Of a stretch of DNA of 60,054 bases, positions 41,190 through 51,597 are shown piece after piece. Numbering within the stretch: the stretch's first letter is position 1; every line of letters starts with the position of its first letter. This DNA comes from Nocardioides sp. Root122 (lineage in GTDB: Bacteria; Actinomycetota; Actinomycetes; Propionibacteriales; Nocardioidaceae). The stretch covers positions 1-60,054 of the forward strand of contig NZ_LMDE01000002.1 in NCBI RefSeq assembly GCF_001425025.1, in the 5' to 3' direction. The translations under genes and the position numbers were made by a program. A model generated the notes under the pieces. The model saw only the letters and a list, made by a program, of their open reading frames with translations. It was not told the origin of the DNA and did not search any database.

Positions 41190-41351
41190 ATGAGCAGCAC
41201 CCAGTCCTGGGCACGCACCCCGGCGGCACCGCCGCTGCGGGTGCGCGACCAGGCGCGCGAGGCGGCCGTCCTGATCGCGTTCTCCGCCGCCACGGCGTCC
41301 TGCCTGGCCCTCGCCCTGATGGTGCTGGCCCACCTGGGACACCAGGGCTGA
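41190..41351 (+). CDS. 53-residue single-helix membrane protein upstream of rsmH
   Basis: This short frame reads [20 protein letters not shown], then a hydrophobic helix ([20 protein letters not shown], about residues 28-47) and a short tail LAHLGHQG. The cytoplasmic part is basic and the helix is near the C-terminus, like a tail-anchored or small division-associated protein. The stop is 2 nt before the rsmH ATG, so translation is probably coupled. It sits exactly between the structured leader RNA and rsmH. I do not recognise a named family. Confidence 0.65.
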   Translation: MSSTQSWARTPAAPPLRVRDQAREAAVLIAFSAATASCLALALMVLAHLGHQG

Positions 41352-41353
41352 GC

Positions 41354-42343
41354 ATGACGACTCCCCGCCACGCCCCGGTGCTCCTCGACCGGGTCGTCGC
41401 CCTGCTGAGCCCTGCGCTCGAGGCCGACGGCTCCGTCTACGTCGACTGCACGCTCGGCCTCGGCGGCCACAGCGAGGCGGTCCTCGAGCGCTGCCCGCAG
41501 GCACGGGTCATCGGCATCGACCGCGACCCGGCCGCCCTCGAGATGTCGACCGAGCGGCTCGCGCCCTACGGCGAGCGCTTCATGGCCGTGCACGCGGTCT
41601 ACGACGAGCTCCTGGAGGTCGTCGGCAGCCTCGGCCTCGACCACGTCGACGCCGTCTTCTTCGACCTCGGCGTCTCCTCGATGCAGCTCGACGTGCGCGA
41701 CCGCGGCTTCGCCTACGCCGAGGACGCACCGCTCGACATGCGGATGGACCCGACCACCGGCCACACGGCGGCCGAGCTCCTCAACACCGCCTCCGCCCAG
41801 GAGCTCACCCGCATCCTGCGCGAGTACGGCGAGGAGAAGTTCGCCAGCAGGATCGCCCGCGAGGTCGTACGCCGCCGCGAGTCGACCCCGTTCACGACGA
41901 GCGCCGACCTGGTCGAGCTGCTCTACGCCACCATCCCGGCGCCTGCCCGGCGTACCGGTGGCCACCCGGCCAAGCGCACCTTCCAGGCGCTGCGGATGGC
42001 GGTCAACGACGAGCTCGCCGTGCTGCGCCGTGCCATCCCGGAGGCGATCGCCGTCATCGGCGTCGGCGGCCGCGTGGTGGTGGAGTCCTACCACTCGCTG
42101 GAGGACCGCCTGGTCAAGCGTGCCTTCGCCGACGCCACCCGGCTCGACGTGCCGCCGGACCTGCCCTTCGTCCCCGAGGGCGCCGAGCCGGCCCTGCGCC
42201 TGGTCACCCGCGGTGCCGAGCGGGCCGACGAGCGCGAGATCGCCGAGAACCCCCGTGCCGCCTCCGTGCGGCTGCGCGCCGTCGAGCGCATCCGTCCCGC
42301 CTCCCCGTCCACTTCCCCTCTTCCCCAGGGAGCCGTCAGATGA
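41354..42343 (+). CDS. rsmH: 16S rRNA (cytosine(1402)-N4)-methyltransferase
   Basis: This enzyme methylates N4 of C1402 in the ribosomal decoding centre. The 329 residues show [13 protein letters not shown] at the N-terminus, SAM motif [14 protein letters not shown] (about 33-46), [41 protein letters not shown] and [15 protein letters not shown], all family hallmarks. The 5' region is a structured RNA plus a 53-residue frame. The stop overlaps the ftsL-like start in ATGA. Confidence 0.96.
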   Translation: MTTPRHAPVLLDRVVALLSPALEADGSVYVDCTLGLGGHSEAVLERCPQARVIGIDRDPAALEMSTERLAPYGERFMAVHAVYDELLEVVGSLGLDHVDAVFFDLGVSSMQLDVRDRGFAYAEDAPLDMRMDPTTGHTAAELLNTASAQELTRILREYGEEKFASRIAREVVRRRESTPFTTSADLVELLYATIPAPARRTGGHPAKRTFQALRMAVNDELAVLRRAIPEAIAVIGVGGRVVVESYHSLEDRLVKRAFADATRLDVPPDLPFVPEGAEPALRLVTRGAERADEREIAENPRAASVRLRAVERIRPASPSTSPLPQGAVR

Positions 42344-42912
42344 GCAGTCCCGCCCTGCAGGCACGTACCCGTGTCACCCGGATCGCCCAGGAGGCCGTCG
42401 ACAAGGCGCGCCTGACCGTCGTCCCGCGGATGCGCACGCGGGCCCCGCGGGTGCCGTTCGTGACGCTGGTCAGCCTGGTGCTGGTCGGTGGCATTGTCGG
42501 GCTGCTGCTGTTCAACACCTCGATGCAGCAGGCGTCCTTCGCAGCGTCCAACCTCGAGGAGCAGGCGGACACCCTGGCGGCCCGCGAGCAGACGCTGCGC
42601 ATGGAGCTCGACGAGCTGCGCAACCCGCAGCGCGTGGCGACGGAGGCGCAGCAGATGGGCATGGTCATCCCGAGCGCGCCGGTGTTCCTCGACCTGAAGA
42701 CCGGCAAGACCAGCGGGGTCCGCACCCCGGCCACCCGGGAAAACGCGATCCAGCTGCTCCCGCCGGCGCCGATCAAGCCGAAGGTCCTCGCGCCCGACCC
42801 GACGATCGTAAAGGTCCCCGCGACCACCACCGAGGTGCCGCCGACCACGACCGACGCGAAGCAGCGCGCCACCGACGGCAGGCAGAAGCAGCGGAAGAAC
42901 CGCAGCCGGTGA
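42340..42912 (+). CDS. ftsL: FtsL-like septum formation protein
   Basis: This 190-residue bitopic protein has a basic cytoplasmic start, one helix ([20 protein letters not shown], about 39-58) and a periplasmic heptad-rich coiled coil (about 60-95) with [22 protein letters not shown] text, typical of FtsL/DivIC. The Pro/Thr/Lys-rich tail is long and unstructured. FtsL acts with FtsQ and FtsB/DivIC to activate FtsW-FtsI. The position between rsmH and ftsI and the ATGA overlap with rsmH fit FtsL. Sequence conservation in the family is weak, so the name rests largely on architecture and place. Confidence 0.8.
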   Translation: MSSPALQARTRVTRIAQEAVDKARLTVVPRMRTRAPRVPFVTLVSLVLVGGIVGLLLFNTSMQQASFAASNLEEQADTLAAREQTLRMELDELRNPQRVATEAQQMGMVIPSAPVFLDLKTGKTSGVRTPATRENAIQLLPPAPIKPKVLAPDPTIVKVPATTTEVPPTTTDAKQRATDGRQKQRKNRSR

Positions 42913-43000
42913 CGGCGCGGAGGCGCGGATCGACCCCGGTCCCGCTGTAGAAATGTCGTCAGGAGCCACCGACCGGTGGAGCCGGGAGAGAGGGAGAGCA

Positions 43001-44773
43001 GTGCCCAGCACCCGCACCAGGCGTGGCGCGTCGCGCGGCGCACCCATGCTGCGCCTGCGCATCGGATTCGTGCTCATCGCGATGGTGCTGTCCTTCTTCG
43101 GCGCCCGGCTGGTGCAGCTCCAGGGCGTCGACCCGCGCTCGTACGCCGCCATGGCCGCGTCCGAGGGCGCGGTGCGGGTGCCGCTGCTGGCCGAGCGCGG
43201 CGACATCCTCGACCGCAACGGCATCCCCCTGGCCGACTCGATCAAGGGCAAGGTCGTCTTCGCCGACCCGTCGCTCACGGCCGACAAGGCGCCCGAGATC
43301 GCGCGGCTGCTCTCCGACCGGCTCTCCGTCGACTACTTCAAGACGCTGACCGCCCTGCGCGGACGCCACGACGGCAGCCGGTACGAGTACATCGCCCGCC
43401 GGGTGCCCAGCACGCTGGCCACCGACACCGTCGCCGAGCTTGAGGAGCTCGGCTACACCGGCGTGGGCACCGACGACGACCCGATCCGCGACTACCCCGC
43501 GGGCGACGTCGCCGCCAACCTGATCGGCTACATGGGTACCGACGAGCCCCTCGGCGGCTTCGAGCGCACCTTCGACAAGCAGCTGGCCGGCACCGACGGC
43601 GAGGCCACCTGGCAGTCGTCCTCCAGCAAGAGCGTGCGCATCCCGCTGCGCGAGAGCACGACCAAGGAGCCGAAGGACGGCGCGCCGCTGCGCACCACCA
43701 TCGACCGCGACCTCCAGTGGTTCACCCAGAAGGTCCTCGCCCAGACCGTCGCCCAGTACAAGGCGGCGAGCGGGTCGGCCGTCGTGCTCGACACCCGCAC
43801 CGGTGAGACGCTCGCGCTGGCCGACGTGCCGACGTTCGACGCCAACCACCCGGCCGACGCGAAGGAGGAGGACCTCGGCTCGCGGGCGATGAGCGAGACC
43901 TACGAGCCCGGCTCCGTGGAGAAGGTCCTCACCGTCTCGTCGCTGATCGATGCCGGCAAGGCCTTCCCGCGCCAGAAGTTCAAGGTGCCGCCGAACCTGG
44001 CCCGTCAGGACCGGGTGATCGGCGACTGGTGGGACCACGGCCCGATCCGGCTGACGCTCGCCGGCATCATCGCGCAGTCGTCGAACATCGGCACCGTGCT
44101 CGCGGCCGACGCCTTCACGCCTCCGCAGCTGGTCGACTACCTGCGCAAGTTCGGCCTCGGCCAGCGCACCGACGTCGGCGTCCGCGGCGAGACCGCCGGC
44201 ATCCTCACCCCCGGCGACCAGATGACCTCGCAGACCAAGGACCGCGTCGCCTTCGGTCAGTCGGTGTCGGTCAACGTGCTGCAGATGGCGGCCGCGGTCA
44301 ACGCGATCGCCAACGGAGGCGTCCGCGTGGCGCCCAGCCTGATCTCGGGCCGGGCCGTCACCGACGACGGTGTCGTCGTCGGCACGGACGTCGCCACCCG
44401 CACCCGCGTGGTCAGCAAGGAGGCCGCCCGCGCAACCGCGAAGATGATGGAGAAGGTCGTCGACCCCGAGGACGGCGTCGCGCCCCGGGCCCAGGTGCCG
44501 GGCTACCTCGTCGCCGGCAAGACCGGCACGGCGCAGCGGGTCAACCCGGTCACGGGCCTCTACGACGGCAGCACCTCGCTGTCGTTCGGCGGCTTCGCGC
44601 CGGCCGACGACGCCCGCTTCACCGTCTACGTCGTCATCCACGCCCCGCAGGTCGACGGTGGCGGTGGCTCGGTGGCAGGCCCGGTCTTCTCGCGGATCAT
44701 GGGCTACGTCCTGGGTCGCTACGGCGTGGAGCCCACCAACGGCAAGCCGTCCCGTCTCCCCGTCGAGTGGTGA
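43001..44773 (+). CDS. ftsI: peptidoglycan transpeptidase FtsI (PBP3/PbpB, class B)
   Basis: This 590-residue division transpeptidase has an N-terminal anchor helix (LRIGFVLIAMVLSFFGARLV, about 11-30) and a class B pedestal with RGDILDRNGIPLADS. In the transpeptidase domain the catalytic Ser305 is in PGSVEK (with Lys308), SSN is at 360-362 and KTG at 507-509. It crosslinks septal peptidoglycan together with FtsW. The GTG at 43001 is chosen because of the GAGGGAG site 7 nt upstream; an ATG at 42953 would add 16 residues. It is the main penicillin target of this locus by family knowledge. Confidence 0.95.
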   Translation: MPSTRTRRGASRGAPMLRLRIGFVLIAMVLSFFGARLVQLQGVDPRSYAAMAASEGAVRVPLLAERGDILDRNGIPLADSIKGKVVFADPSLTADKAPEIARLLSDRLSVDYFKTLTALRGRHDGSRYEYIARRVPSTLATDTVAELEELGYTGVGTDDDPIRDYPAGDVAANLIGYMGTDEPLGGFERTFDKQLAGTDGEATWQSSSSKSVRIPLRESTTKEPKDGAPLRTTIDRDLQWFTQKVLAQTVAQYKAASGSAVVLDTRTGETLALADVPTFDANHPADAKEEDLGSRAMSETYEPGSVEKVLTVSSLIDAGKAFPRQKFKVPPNLARQDRVIGDWWDHGPIRLTLAGIIAQSSNIGTVLAADAFTPPQLVDYLRKFGLGQRTDVGVRGETAGILTPGDQMTSQTKDRVAFGQSVSVNVLQMAAAVNAIANGGVRVAPSLISGRAVTDDGVVVGTDVATRTRVVSKEAARATAKMMEKVVDPEDGVAPRAQVPGYLVAGKTGTAQRVNPVTGLYDGSTSLSFGGFAPADDARFTVYVVIHAPQVDGGGGSVAGPVFSRIMGYVLGRYGVEPTNGKPSRLPVEW

Positions 44774-44778
44774 GTCGA

Positions 44779-44784
44779 TACCCT
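44779..44784 (+). promoter_or_regulatory. leaderless-type -10 element before murE (TACCCT)
   Basis: TACCCT ends 6 nt before the murE GTG at 44791, in the 17 nt after ftsI. It would be an internal promoter within the dcw cluster. Confidence 0.5.
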
Positions 44785-44790
44785 CGCTCG

Positions 44791-46320
44791 GTGGATGCGT
44801 CAACGAGCCCGACCCGGCCCCGGTCGGCGCCCTCGATCCCGGCGAGCGAGCTCGCCGCGTGGCTGGGTGGCACCACCGACGTCGCGGTCCACGGCGACCT
44901 CGACGTCGCCGTGTCCGGCATCTCGCTGAGCACCGCACGCGTTCGGCCCGGTGACCTGTACGCCGCCCTCCCGGGCACGCGTGCGCACGGCGCCGACTTC
45001 GCCGCACAGGCCCTGGCCGCCGGTGCGGTGGGCGTGCTGACCGACCCGGCCGGCCTCGACCGCCTGCCGGACGGCACCGCCGCGATCGTGGTGCCCGAGC
45101 CGCGGCGGGTGCTCGGCGTCCTGGCCGCCCACCTCTACGGCGACCCTGCCACCGGCCTGCGGACCATCGGCGTGACCGGCACCCAGGGCAAGACCACCAC
45201 CACCCGGGTGCTCGAGCAGGGCCTCACCGCCTCGGGCGTCACGTCCGCGGTGATCGGCACGGTCGGCACCCGCATCGCCGGCGAGGCGGTCAAGACCCAG
45301 CTCACCACCCCGGAGGCGCCCGACCTGCACGGCCTCTTCGCGGTGATGCGCGAGCGGGGCGTCGACACCTGCGCGATGGAGGTCTCCAGCCACGCGCTGG
45401 TGCTCGGTCGGGTCGACGGTGTCGTGTTCGACGTCGCGACCTTCCTCAACCTCGGTCGCGACCACCTGGACTTCCACGCCGACCTCGACGACTACTTCGC
45501 CGCCAAGGCCAGCCTCTTCACGCCCGAGCGCGCCCGGGTCGGCCTGACCAACGTCGACGACGACTTCGGCCGCCGGCTCCTCGACGTGGCGACCGTGCCG
45601 ATGTCGACGTACTCCTCCCGGGGGCAGGACGCCGACTGGCGGGCGACCGACGTGGTGCTGTCGCCGGCGGGCGCGTCCTTCACGGTCGTCGGGCCCGGCG
45701 TCGAGGTGGCGGCCGGGGTGAACATCCCCGGCGAGTTCAACGTCTCCAACGCCCTGGCCGCGATCGCCTCCGCGGCGCTGGCCGGGCTCGACCCGGCCCT
45801 GGTGGCTGACGGCATCGCGCGCGTCGGCGGCGTGCCCGGTCGTCTCGAGCAGGTGGCGGAGGGGCAGCCCTACTCCGTGGTCGTCGACTACGCCCACAAG
45901 CCCGACGCCCTCGAGGCGGTGCTCACCACCCTGCGACCGCTGACCCAGGGCAAGGTGGTGGTCGTGGTGGGGGCTGGCGGGGACCGCGACACCCTGAAGC
46001 GTCCGGTGATGGGCGAGATCGCCGCCCGGCTCGCGGACCTGGTGATCGTCACCGACGACAACCCGCGCACCGAGGACCCTGCGGCCATCCGGGCCGCGGT
46101 GCTCGCAGGGGCGCACGGCGGCCGTGCCGAGGTGCTCGAGATCGGCGACCGGCGTCTCGCCATCCGCGAGGCGGTGCTGCGCGCCGAGCCCGGCGACGTC
46201 GTGCTCGTCGCCGGCAAGGGCCACGAGACGGGCCAGGAGGTCCACGGCGAGGTGCACCCGTTCGACGACCGGGTGGTCGCGTCCGAGGAGATCCTGGGCC
46301 GAGGGGACGTGGTCCGGTGA
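44791..46320 (+). CDS. murE: UDP-MurNAc-tripeptide synthetase (MurE)
   Basis: This Mur ligase adds the third peptide residue, diaminopimelate in most actinobacteria, to UDP-MurNAc-dipeptide. The 509 residues include ATP loop [12 protein letters not shown] (about 128-139), [22 protein letters not shown] and [13 protein letters not shown]. The motif DDNPR (near 429) is diagnostic for diaminopimelate selection. The GTG at 44791 matches the TACCCT element. The stop overlaps the murF start in GTGA. Whether the isomer is meso or LL cannot be read here. Confidence 0.95.
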   Translation: MDASTSPTRPRSAPSIPASELAAWLGGTTDVAVHGDLDVAVSGISLSTARVRPGDLYAALPGTRAHGADFAAQALAAGAVGVLTDPAGLDRLPDGTAAIVVPEPRRVLGVLAAHLYGDPATGLRTIGVTGTQGKTTTTRVLEQGLTASGVTSAVIGTVGTRIAGEAVKTQLTTPEAPDLHGLFAVMRERGVDTCAMEVSSHALVLGRVDGVVFDVATFLNLGRDHLDFHADLDDYFAAKASLFTPERARVGLTNVDDDFGRRLLDVATVPMSTYSSRGQDADWRATDVVLSPAGASFTVVGPGVEVAAGVNIPGEFNVSNALAAIASAALAGLDPALVADGIARVGGVPGRLEQVAEGQPYSVVVDYAHKPDALEAVLTTLRPLTQGKVVVVVGAGGDRDTLKRPVMGEIAARLADLVIVTDDNPRTEDPAAIRAAVLAGAHGGRAEVLEIGDRRLAIREAVLRAEPGDVVLVAGKGHETGQEVHGEVHPFDDRVVASEEILGRGDVVR

Positions 46321-47708
46321 TCGAGATGACACTGGCCGAGGTCGCGGAGGCGGTCGGGGGAGTCGCCCACGGCGAGGCGACCGTCACCGGCGGGGCCTTC
46401 CTCGACACCCGCACGCCCGAGCCCGGTGGCCTCTTCGTCGCGGTCGCGGGGGAGCGCGTCGACGGCCACGACCTCGCCGCCGCCGCAGGTGAGGCCGGCG
46501 CTGTCGCGGTCCTCGGCAGCCGACCCACCGACCTGCCCACCGTGGTGGTCGACGACGTCACGGCCGCGCTGGGCCTGCTGGCCCGCCACGTCCTCGACCG
46601 GCTCCCGGACGTCGTCGTCCTCGCGATGACCGGATCCCAGGGCAAGACCGGCACGAAGGACTACCTCGCCCACGTGCTGGGCGAGGCCGGTCCCACCGTG
46701 GCCACGCGCGGCAACTTCAACAACGAGCTCGGCGTGCCCCTGACGGTGCTGCGGGCCACGCCGGAGACGACCTACCTCGTCGTCGAGATGGGCGCGCGGG
46801 GCGTCGGGCACATCGCCGACCTGTGCGCGATCGCGCCGCCGCACGTCGCCGCCGTCCTCAACGTCGGCACCGCCCACATCGGCGAGTTCGGCAGTCGCGA
46901 GGCGATCGCGCGGGCCAAGGGCGAGATCGTCGAGGCCCTGGGCGCCGACGGCACGGCCGTGCTCAACGCCGACGACGACCTCGTCGTCCCGATGGCGTCG
47001 CGGACCGACGCGCAGGTGATGACCTTCGGCGGCGCCGGGGCCGACGTCGCCGTCGGCGAGGTGACCAGCGACGAGCTCGGCCGGCTGTCCTTCGAGCTGC
47101 GCCACCGCGGCAGCGGCGCGACCGTCCACCTCGCCCAGGTCGGCACCTACCAGTGGCGCAACGCCGCGGCGGCCGCGGCGATGGCCCTGGCCGCGGGGCT
47201 CGACCTCGACACCGTCGCCGACGCGCTCTGCGACGCGATGCCCACGAGCCGATGGCGCATGGAGCTGCGCGAGCGCCCCGACGGGCTGGTCGTCGTCAAC
47301 GACGCCTACAACGCCAATCCCGAGTCGATGAAGGCCGCGCTCGACACGCTCGCGGACGTCGGCGCGCGCAGCGGTCGGCGTACGGTCGCGGTGCTCGGCG
47401 AGATGCTGGAGCTCGGGCCCGGGTCCGCCGACGCCCACACCGGCGTCGGGGCGTACGCCGCGCAGGCCGGTGTCGACGTGCTCGTCGCCGTCGGGTCCGC
47501 CGCGGCTGCCATCGCGGCCGGGTTCGAGGCGGCCGGTCCGAGCGGTGTGGCCATCCCCACGGCGGGGCGTGACGCGGCGTCGGACTGGCTGCGGCACAAT
47601 GTCTCGGCTGCTGATGTCGTCCTGGTGAAGGCATCACGGGGGGCTGCGCTGGAAGTGATCGCCGACGAGCTCCTCGCACAGGAGGATGAAGGGAGAAGCA
47701 CGAGATGA
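46317..47708 (+). CDS. murF: UDP-MurNAc-tripeptide:D-Ala-D-Ala ligase (MurF)
   Basis: This enzyme attaches D-alanyl-D-alanine to complete the cytoplasmic pentapeptide precursor. The 463 residues show [26 protein letters not shown] loop [15 protein letters not shown] (about 103-117), [16 protein letters not shown] and the C-terminal [17 protein letters not shown]. The start GTG overlaps the murE stop (GTGA), and the stop overlaps the mraY ATG (ATGA). No D-Ala-D-Ala ligase gene is in the window. Confidence 0.95.
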   Translation: MIEMTLAEVAEAVGGVAHGEATVTGGAFLDTRTPEPGGLFVAVAGERVDGHDLAAAAGEAGAVAVLGSRPTDLPTVVVDDVTAALGLLARHVLDRLPDVVVLAMTGSQGKTGTKDYLAHVLGEAGPTVATRGNFNNELGVPLTVLRATPETTYLVVEMGARGVGHIADLCAIAPPHVAAVLNVGTAHIGEFGSREAIARAKGEIVEALGADGTAVLNADDDLVVPMASRTDAQVMTFGGAGADVAVGEVTSDELGRLSFELRHRGSGATVHLAQVGTYQWRNAAAAAAMALAAGLDLDTVADALCDAMPTSRWRMELRERPDGLVVVNDAYNANPESMKAALDTLADVGARSGRRTVAVLGEMLELGPGSADAHTGVGAYAAQAGVDVLVAVGSAAAAIAAGFEAAGPSGVAIPTAGRDAASDWLRHNVSAADVVLVKASRGAALEVIADELLAQEDEGRSTR

Positions 47709-48817
47709 GGGCCATCCTGGTCGGAGGAGGACTCTCCCTGCTGATCTCGCTCCTCGGCACGCGCTACGCGATCCGGTTCTTCACGCGGCAGGGCTTCGGT
47801 CAGCCGATCCGCGACGACGGACCCACGACCCACCACACCAAGCGCGGCACGCCCACCATGGGCGGCGCGGTGATCGTGCTGGCCACCGTCGTGGGCTACG
47901 TCGCCGCCAAGGTCGTCACCGGAGCGGCGCCGACCGCATCGGCCCTGCTGCTGCTGTTCCTCTTCGTGGGCCTGGGCACCGTCGGGTTCCTCGACGACTT
48001 CCTCAAGGTGAGCCGGCAGCACAACCTGGGCCTGCGCAGCCGCGCCAAGATGATCGGCCAGACGCTCGTCGCGGTCGTCTTCGGCTTCCTGGCGCTGTCG
48101 CCGGCGCTCGAGGACGAGCGCGGCTGGCGGCCGGCCTCGGCCCACATCTCCTTCATCCGCGACTACGAGGGCTTCGCCCTGCCGATCGTGCTCGCGATGG
48201 TGCTCGTGTGGTTCTTCGTCACCGGCTTCAGCAACGCCGTGAACCTGACCGACGGCCTCGACGGCCTCGCAGCCGGGTCGTCGATCCTGGTCTTCGCCGC
48301 CTACACGCTGGTCAACATCTGGCAGAACAGCCAGTCCTGCGCGCTCGAGGCCGGCGCCAAGTGCTACGAGGTGCGCGACCCGCTCGACCTCGCCGTGGTC
48401 GCCGCCGCCATCACCGGCGCGTGCTTCGGCTTCCTGTGGTGGAACGCCTCGCCGGCCCAGATCATCATGGGCGACACCGGGTCGCTCGCGCTGGGCGGGG
48501 CGATGGCGGGCTTCGCCATCATGACCCGCACCGAGCTGCTGCTGGTCGTCATCGGCGGCCTGTTCGTCGCGGTCACGCTCTCGGTGATGATCCAGGTGTC
48601 GGTCTTCAAGGTGAGCCGCGCCAGTGGGCTCTTCCGCAGCATCTTCAAGGTGCAGCCCGGGCACCGCGTCTTCCGGATGACCCCGCTCCACCACCACTTC
48701 GAGATGCTCGGCTGGGAGCAGGTGACGATCGTCATCCGCTTCTGGATCATCACCGGCCTCGCCGTGGCCACCGGCCTCGGCATCTTCTACGCCGAGTGGG
48801 TCGCCGGAATCGGATGA
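47705..48817 (+). CDS. mraY: phospho-MurNAc-pentapeptide translocase (MraY)
   Basis: This integral membrane enzyme transfers phospho-MurNAc-pentapeptide to undecaprenyl phosphate, forming lipid I. The 370 residues have about ten helices. Catalytic text includes [13 protein letters not shown] (the aspartate pair), [16 protein letters not shown] and [13 protein letters not shown] (the HHH motif). [11 protein letters not shown] near the N-terminus is another family marker. It overlaps both neighbours by 4 nt, so it is part of one translational chain from murE to murD. Confidence 0.96.
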   Translation: MRAILVGGGLSLLISLLGTRYAIRFFTRQGFGQPIRDDGPTTHHTKRGTPTMGGAVIVLATVVGYVAAKVVTGAAPTASALLLLFLFVGLGTVGFLDDFLKVSRQHNLGLRSRAKMIGQTLVAVVFGFLALSPALEDERGWRPASAHISFIRDYEGFALPIVLAMVLVWFFVTGFSNAVNLTDGLDGLAAGSSILVFAAYTLVNIWQNSQSCALEAGAKCYEVRDPLDLAVVAAAITGACFGFLWWNASPAQIIMGDTGSLALGGAMAGFAIMTRTELLLVVIGGLFVAVTLSVMIQVSVFKVSRASGLFRSIFKVQPGHRVFRMTPLHHHFEMLGWEQVTIVIRFWIITGLAVATGLGIFYAEWVAGIG

Positions 48818-50280
48818 CCACCCACGACATCGACGCGCTCGGCCGCACGAGCGACTGGTCCGGCGTCCGGGTCGTGGTCGCCGGGTTCGGCGTCTCCGGC
48901 TTCGCGGCCGCCGACAACCTGCTCTTCCTCGGGGCGCAGGTGACCGCGCTCGACGACGCCACCAGCGCCGAGAAGGCCGAGAAGGCGCAGCTGCTGGAGA
49001 CCCTCGGCGCGACGGTGCGCCTCGAGCCCGGCGCCACGGCCGTGCTGCCCGACGACGTGGACCTCGTCGTCACCTCGCCCGGCTGGAAGCCGTCCGCGCC
49101 GCTGCTGGCGCAGGCCACGGAGCGCGGCATCCCGGTGTGGGGCGAGGTCGAGCTGGCCTGGCGGCTGCGCGACCCCGAGCAGCCCGCGCCCTGGCTGGCG
49201 GTGACCGGCACCAACGGCAAGACCACGACGGTGCAGATGCTGCAGTCCATCCTCACGGCTGCCGGCCTCCGTGCCGCGGCGGTGGGCAACGTCGGTCTGC
49301 CGATCGTCGAGGCCGTCATGGACCCCGAGCCCTACGACGTGCTCGCGGTCGAGCTCTCGAGCTTCCAGCTCCACTACACGTGGTCGATGTCGGCCGAGTC
49401 CGCGGTGGTCCTCAACCTCGCCGAGGACCACCTCGACTGGTACGACGGCCCCGACGGCATGCGCGACTACGCCGCCGACAAGGCCCGCGTCTACGAGCGC
49501 GTCCAGCGTGCCTGCGTCTACAACCTGGCCGACCCCGCGACCGAGGAGATGGTCCGCGAGGCCGACGTCGTCGAGGGCGCCCGCGCGGTCGGCTTCACCC
49601 TCGGCACGCCGTCGCCGGGCAACCTCGGCGTGGTCGATGACCTCCTCGTCGACCGCGCGTTCATCGAGGAGCGCTCCACCAGCGCCGCCGAGCTGTGCAC
49701 CATCGGTGACCTGGCGTCACCTGCCCCGCACTTCGTCGCCAACGCGCTGGCCGCGGCCGCGCTCGCGCGGGCCCACGGCGTCAGCCAGCAGGCCGTGCGC
49801 GACGGGCTGAGGGCCTTCGCCCCCGACGGCCACCGCATCGCACGGGTGGCGGAGGCGGACGGCATCACGTGGGTCGACGACTCCAAGGCCACCAACCCGC
49901 ACGCCGCCCAGTCGTCGCTCGCCGCCTACGACCCCGTCGTCTGGGTCGCCGGCGGGCTGGCCAAGGGCGCCCGCTTCGACGACCTGGTGCTCGCGGTCCG
50001 CGATCGGCTGCGCGGCGTCGTGCTGCTTGGGAAGGACCGCCAGGTCATCGCCGACGCTCTTTCGCGACACGCGCCCGATGTGCCGGTCATCGATGTGGGC
50101 GCCGACGAGACTGGTGCTCCGATGGAGCGCGTGGTCGACGCGGCCGCCGGGCTCGCCAGGACTGGCGACACCGTGCTGCTGGCGCCGGGATGCGCGTCCA
50201 TGGACATGTTCACCAACTACGGCGCCCGCGGCGACGCGTTCGCGGCGGCCGTGCACGCCCACCTGGACAGCACCGCCTGA
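48814..50280 (+). CDS. murD: UDP-MurNAc-L-alanine:D-glutamate ligase (MurD)
   Basis: This ligase adds D-glutamate to UDP-MurNAc-L-Ala. The 488 residues show an N-terminal Rossmann loop VAGFGVSGFAAADNL, ATP loop VTGTNGKTTTVQML (about 130-143), AVELSSFQLHYTWSM, LNLAEDHLDWYDG and DDSKATNPHAAQSSLAAYD in the C-terminal domain. A LLAPGCASMDMFTNYGARGDAF-type end is also family-specific (quoted in part). The ATG overlaps the mraY stop. A 35-nt gap with a good Shine-Dalgarno separates it from ftsW. Confidence 0.96.
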   Translation: MTTHDIDALGRTSDWSGVRVVVAGFGVSGFAAADNLLFLGAQVTALDDATSAEKAEKAQLLETLGATVRLEPGATAVLPDDVDLVVTSPGWKPSAPLLAQATERGIPVWGEVELAWRLRDPEQPAPWLAVTGTNGKTTTVQMLQSILTAAGLRAAAVGNVGLPIVEAVMDPEPYDVLAVELSSFQLHYTWSMSAESAVVLNLAEDHLDWYDGPDGMRDYAADKARVYERVQRACVYNLADPATEEMVREADVVEGARAVGFTLGTPSPGNLGVVDDLLVDRAFIEERSTSAAELCTIGDLASPAPHFVANALAAAALARAHGVSQQAVRDGLRAFAPDGHRIARVAEADGITWVDDSKATNPHAAQSSLAAYDPVVWVAGGLAKGARFDDLVLAVRDRLRGVVLLGKDRQVIADALSRHAPDVPVIDVGADETGAPMERVVDAAAGLARTGDTVLLAPGCASMDMFTNYGARGDAFAAAVHAHLDSTA

Positions 50281-50315
50281 CACCGACCGACACCGACCCG
50301 AGGGGAGCGCGAGCG

Positions 50316-51587
50316 ATGACCACCGCGAACCCCGAGGACGTCGGAGGGGTGCCTCGCCGGTCGCGTGCACCGCTCGGCTCCGGGATCGTCGCCGGGTGGC
50401 GCTCGGTGCGCGACGCGCTCGACAAGCCGCTCGCCTCCTACTACCTCCTGCTCGGCGCGTCCGCGCTGCTGCTCACCATCGGCGTGATCATGGTGCTCAG
50501 CGCATCCAGTGTGCGCTCCTACCTCACCTACGGCGACTCCTACGCCGTGGTGAAGCGGCAGCTGATGTGGGTCGCTCTCGGCGTGCCCGCCGCCTGGGTC
50601 GCCTCCCGGATGCCGATCAAGCACATCCGCCGGCTGGCCTACCCCAGCTTCCTCGCGGCGCTCGTGCTGCTCGGCCTGGTCGCCCGGTTCGGCGTGCTGG
50701 TCAACGGCAACAAGAACTGGCTGGCCATCGGTCCCGTCCAGATCCAGCCCGCCGAGATCGCCAAGCTCGCGATCGTGCTGTGGGCGGCCAACATCTACGC
50801 CCACAAGGAGCGCCGCCTCCGCGAGCTGCACCACCTGCTGGTGCCCGTGGTGCCCGGTCTCTTCGCCGTCATCGGGCTGGTGCTCGTCGGTCACGACCTC
50901 GGCACTGCGATGGTGCTCGCCGCGATCCTGCTCGGGATGCTCTGGGTGGTCGGTGCGCCCCTGCGGCTCTTCGGACTGAGCCTGTCGGTGCTCGGCGTCG
51001 CCGCGGTGGCGCTCGCCGCCACCGACCCCGAGCGCCTCCAGCGCATCACGCACTTCACCGACCCGTTCAAGGACTACACCAACGCCGGCTGGCAGCCGGC
51101 CCACGGGCTCTACGCCCTGTCCAGCGGGGGCTGGTTCGGCCAGGGCATCGGCGCGTCGACCCAGAAGTGGGGCGACCTGCCCGAGGCGCACACCGACTTC
51201 ATCTTCGCGGTGCTCGGCGAGGAGCTCGGCCTCGTCGGCACGATGCTCGTGGTGCTGCTGTTCTTCACCATCGCCTATGCCGCGATCCGCGTCGCGCTGA
51301 GCACCGAGGACCCGTTCGTCCGCTACGCCACCTTCGGGATCGTGGTGTGGCTGCTCGGCCAGATGATGATCAACGTCGGCATGGTGCTCGCCGTGCTGCC
51401 GGTCATCGGCATCCCGCTGCCCATCGTGTCCTACGGCGGGTCGGCCCTCGTGCCCTCGCTGGTCGCGCTGGGGCTCGTCATCGGCTTCGCGCGCCGCGAG
51501 CCGGAGGCGGCTGCCGCGCTGGCCGCCCGCAAGCGCAACCGCTCGGCGGGCCTCTCCGCTGCGTCCATGTCCGACCTCCGCCGCTAG
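50316..51587 (+). CDS. ftsW: septal peptidoglycan polymerase FtsW (SEDS family)
   Basis: This 423-residue SEDS glycosyltransferase polymerises lipid II at the septum with FtsI. It has about ten helices. Family motifs are VLSASSVRSYLTYGDSYAV in the first loop, NGNKNWLAIGPVQIQPAEIAKLA (in part), GHDLGTAMV, and EAHTDFIFAVLGEELGLVG with the catalytic-site Asp. PLPIVSYGGSAL lies near the C-terminus. The ATG at 50316 follows GAGGGGAG. The TAG stop at 51585-51587 is also the first half of the murG -10 element. Confidence 0.96.
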   Translation: MTTANPEDVGGVPRRSRAPLGSGIVAGWRSVRDALDKPLASYYLLLGASALLLTIGVIMVLSASSVRSYLTYGDSYAVVKRQLMWVALGVPAAWVASRMPIKHIRRLAYPSFLAALVLLGLVARFGVLVNGNKNWLAIGPVQIQPAEIAKLAIVLWAANIYAHKERRLRELHHLLVPVVPGLFAVIGLVLVGHDLGTAMVLAAILLGMLWVVGAPLRLFGLSLSVLGVAAVALAATDPERLQRITHFTDPFKDYTNAGWQPAHGLYALSSGGWFGQGIGASTQKWGDLPEAHTDFIFAVLGEELGLVGTMLVVLLFFTIAYAAIRVALSTEDPFVRYATFGIVVWLLGQMMINVGMVLAVLPVIGIPLPIVSYGGSALVPSLVALGLVIGFARREPEAAAALAARKRNRSAGLSAASMSDLRR

Positions 51588-51590
51588 ATT
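51585..51590 (+). promoter_or_regulatory. leaderless-type -10 element before murG (TAGATT)
   Basis: TAGATT ends 7 nt before the murG ATG at 51598, and its first three bases are the ftsW stop codon. It suggests a second internal promoter in the cluster. Confidence 0.45.
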
Positions 51591-51597
51591 TGGCCTG

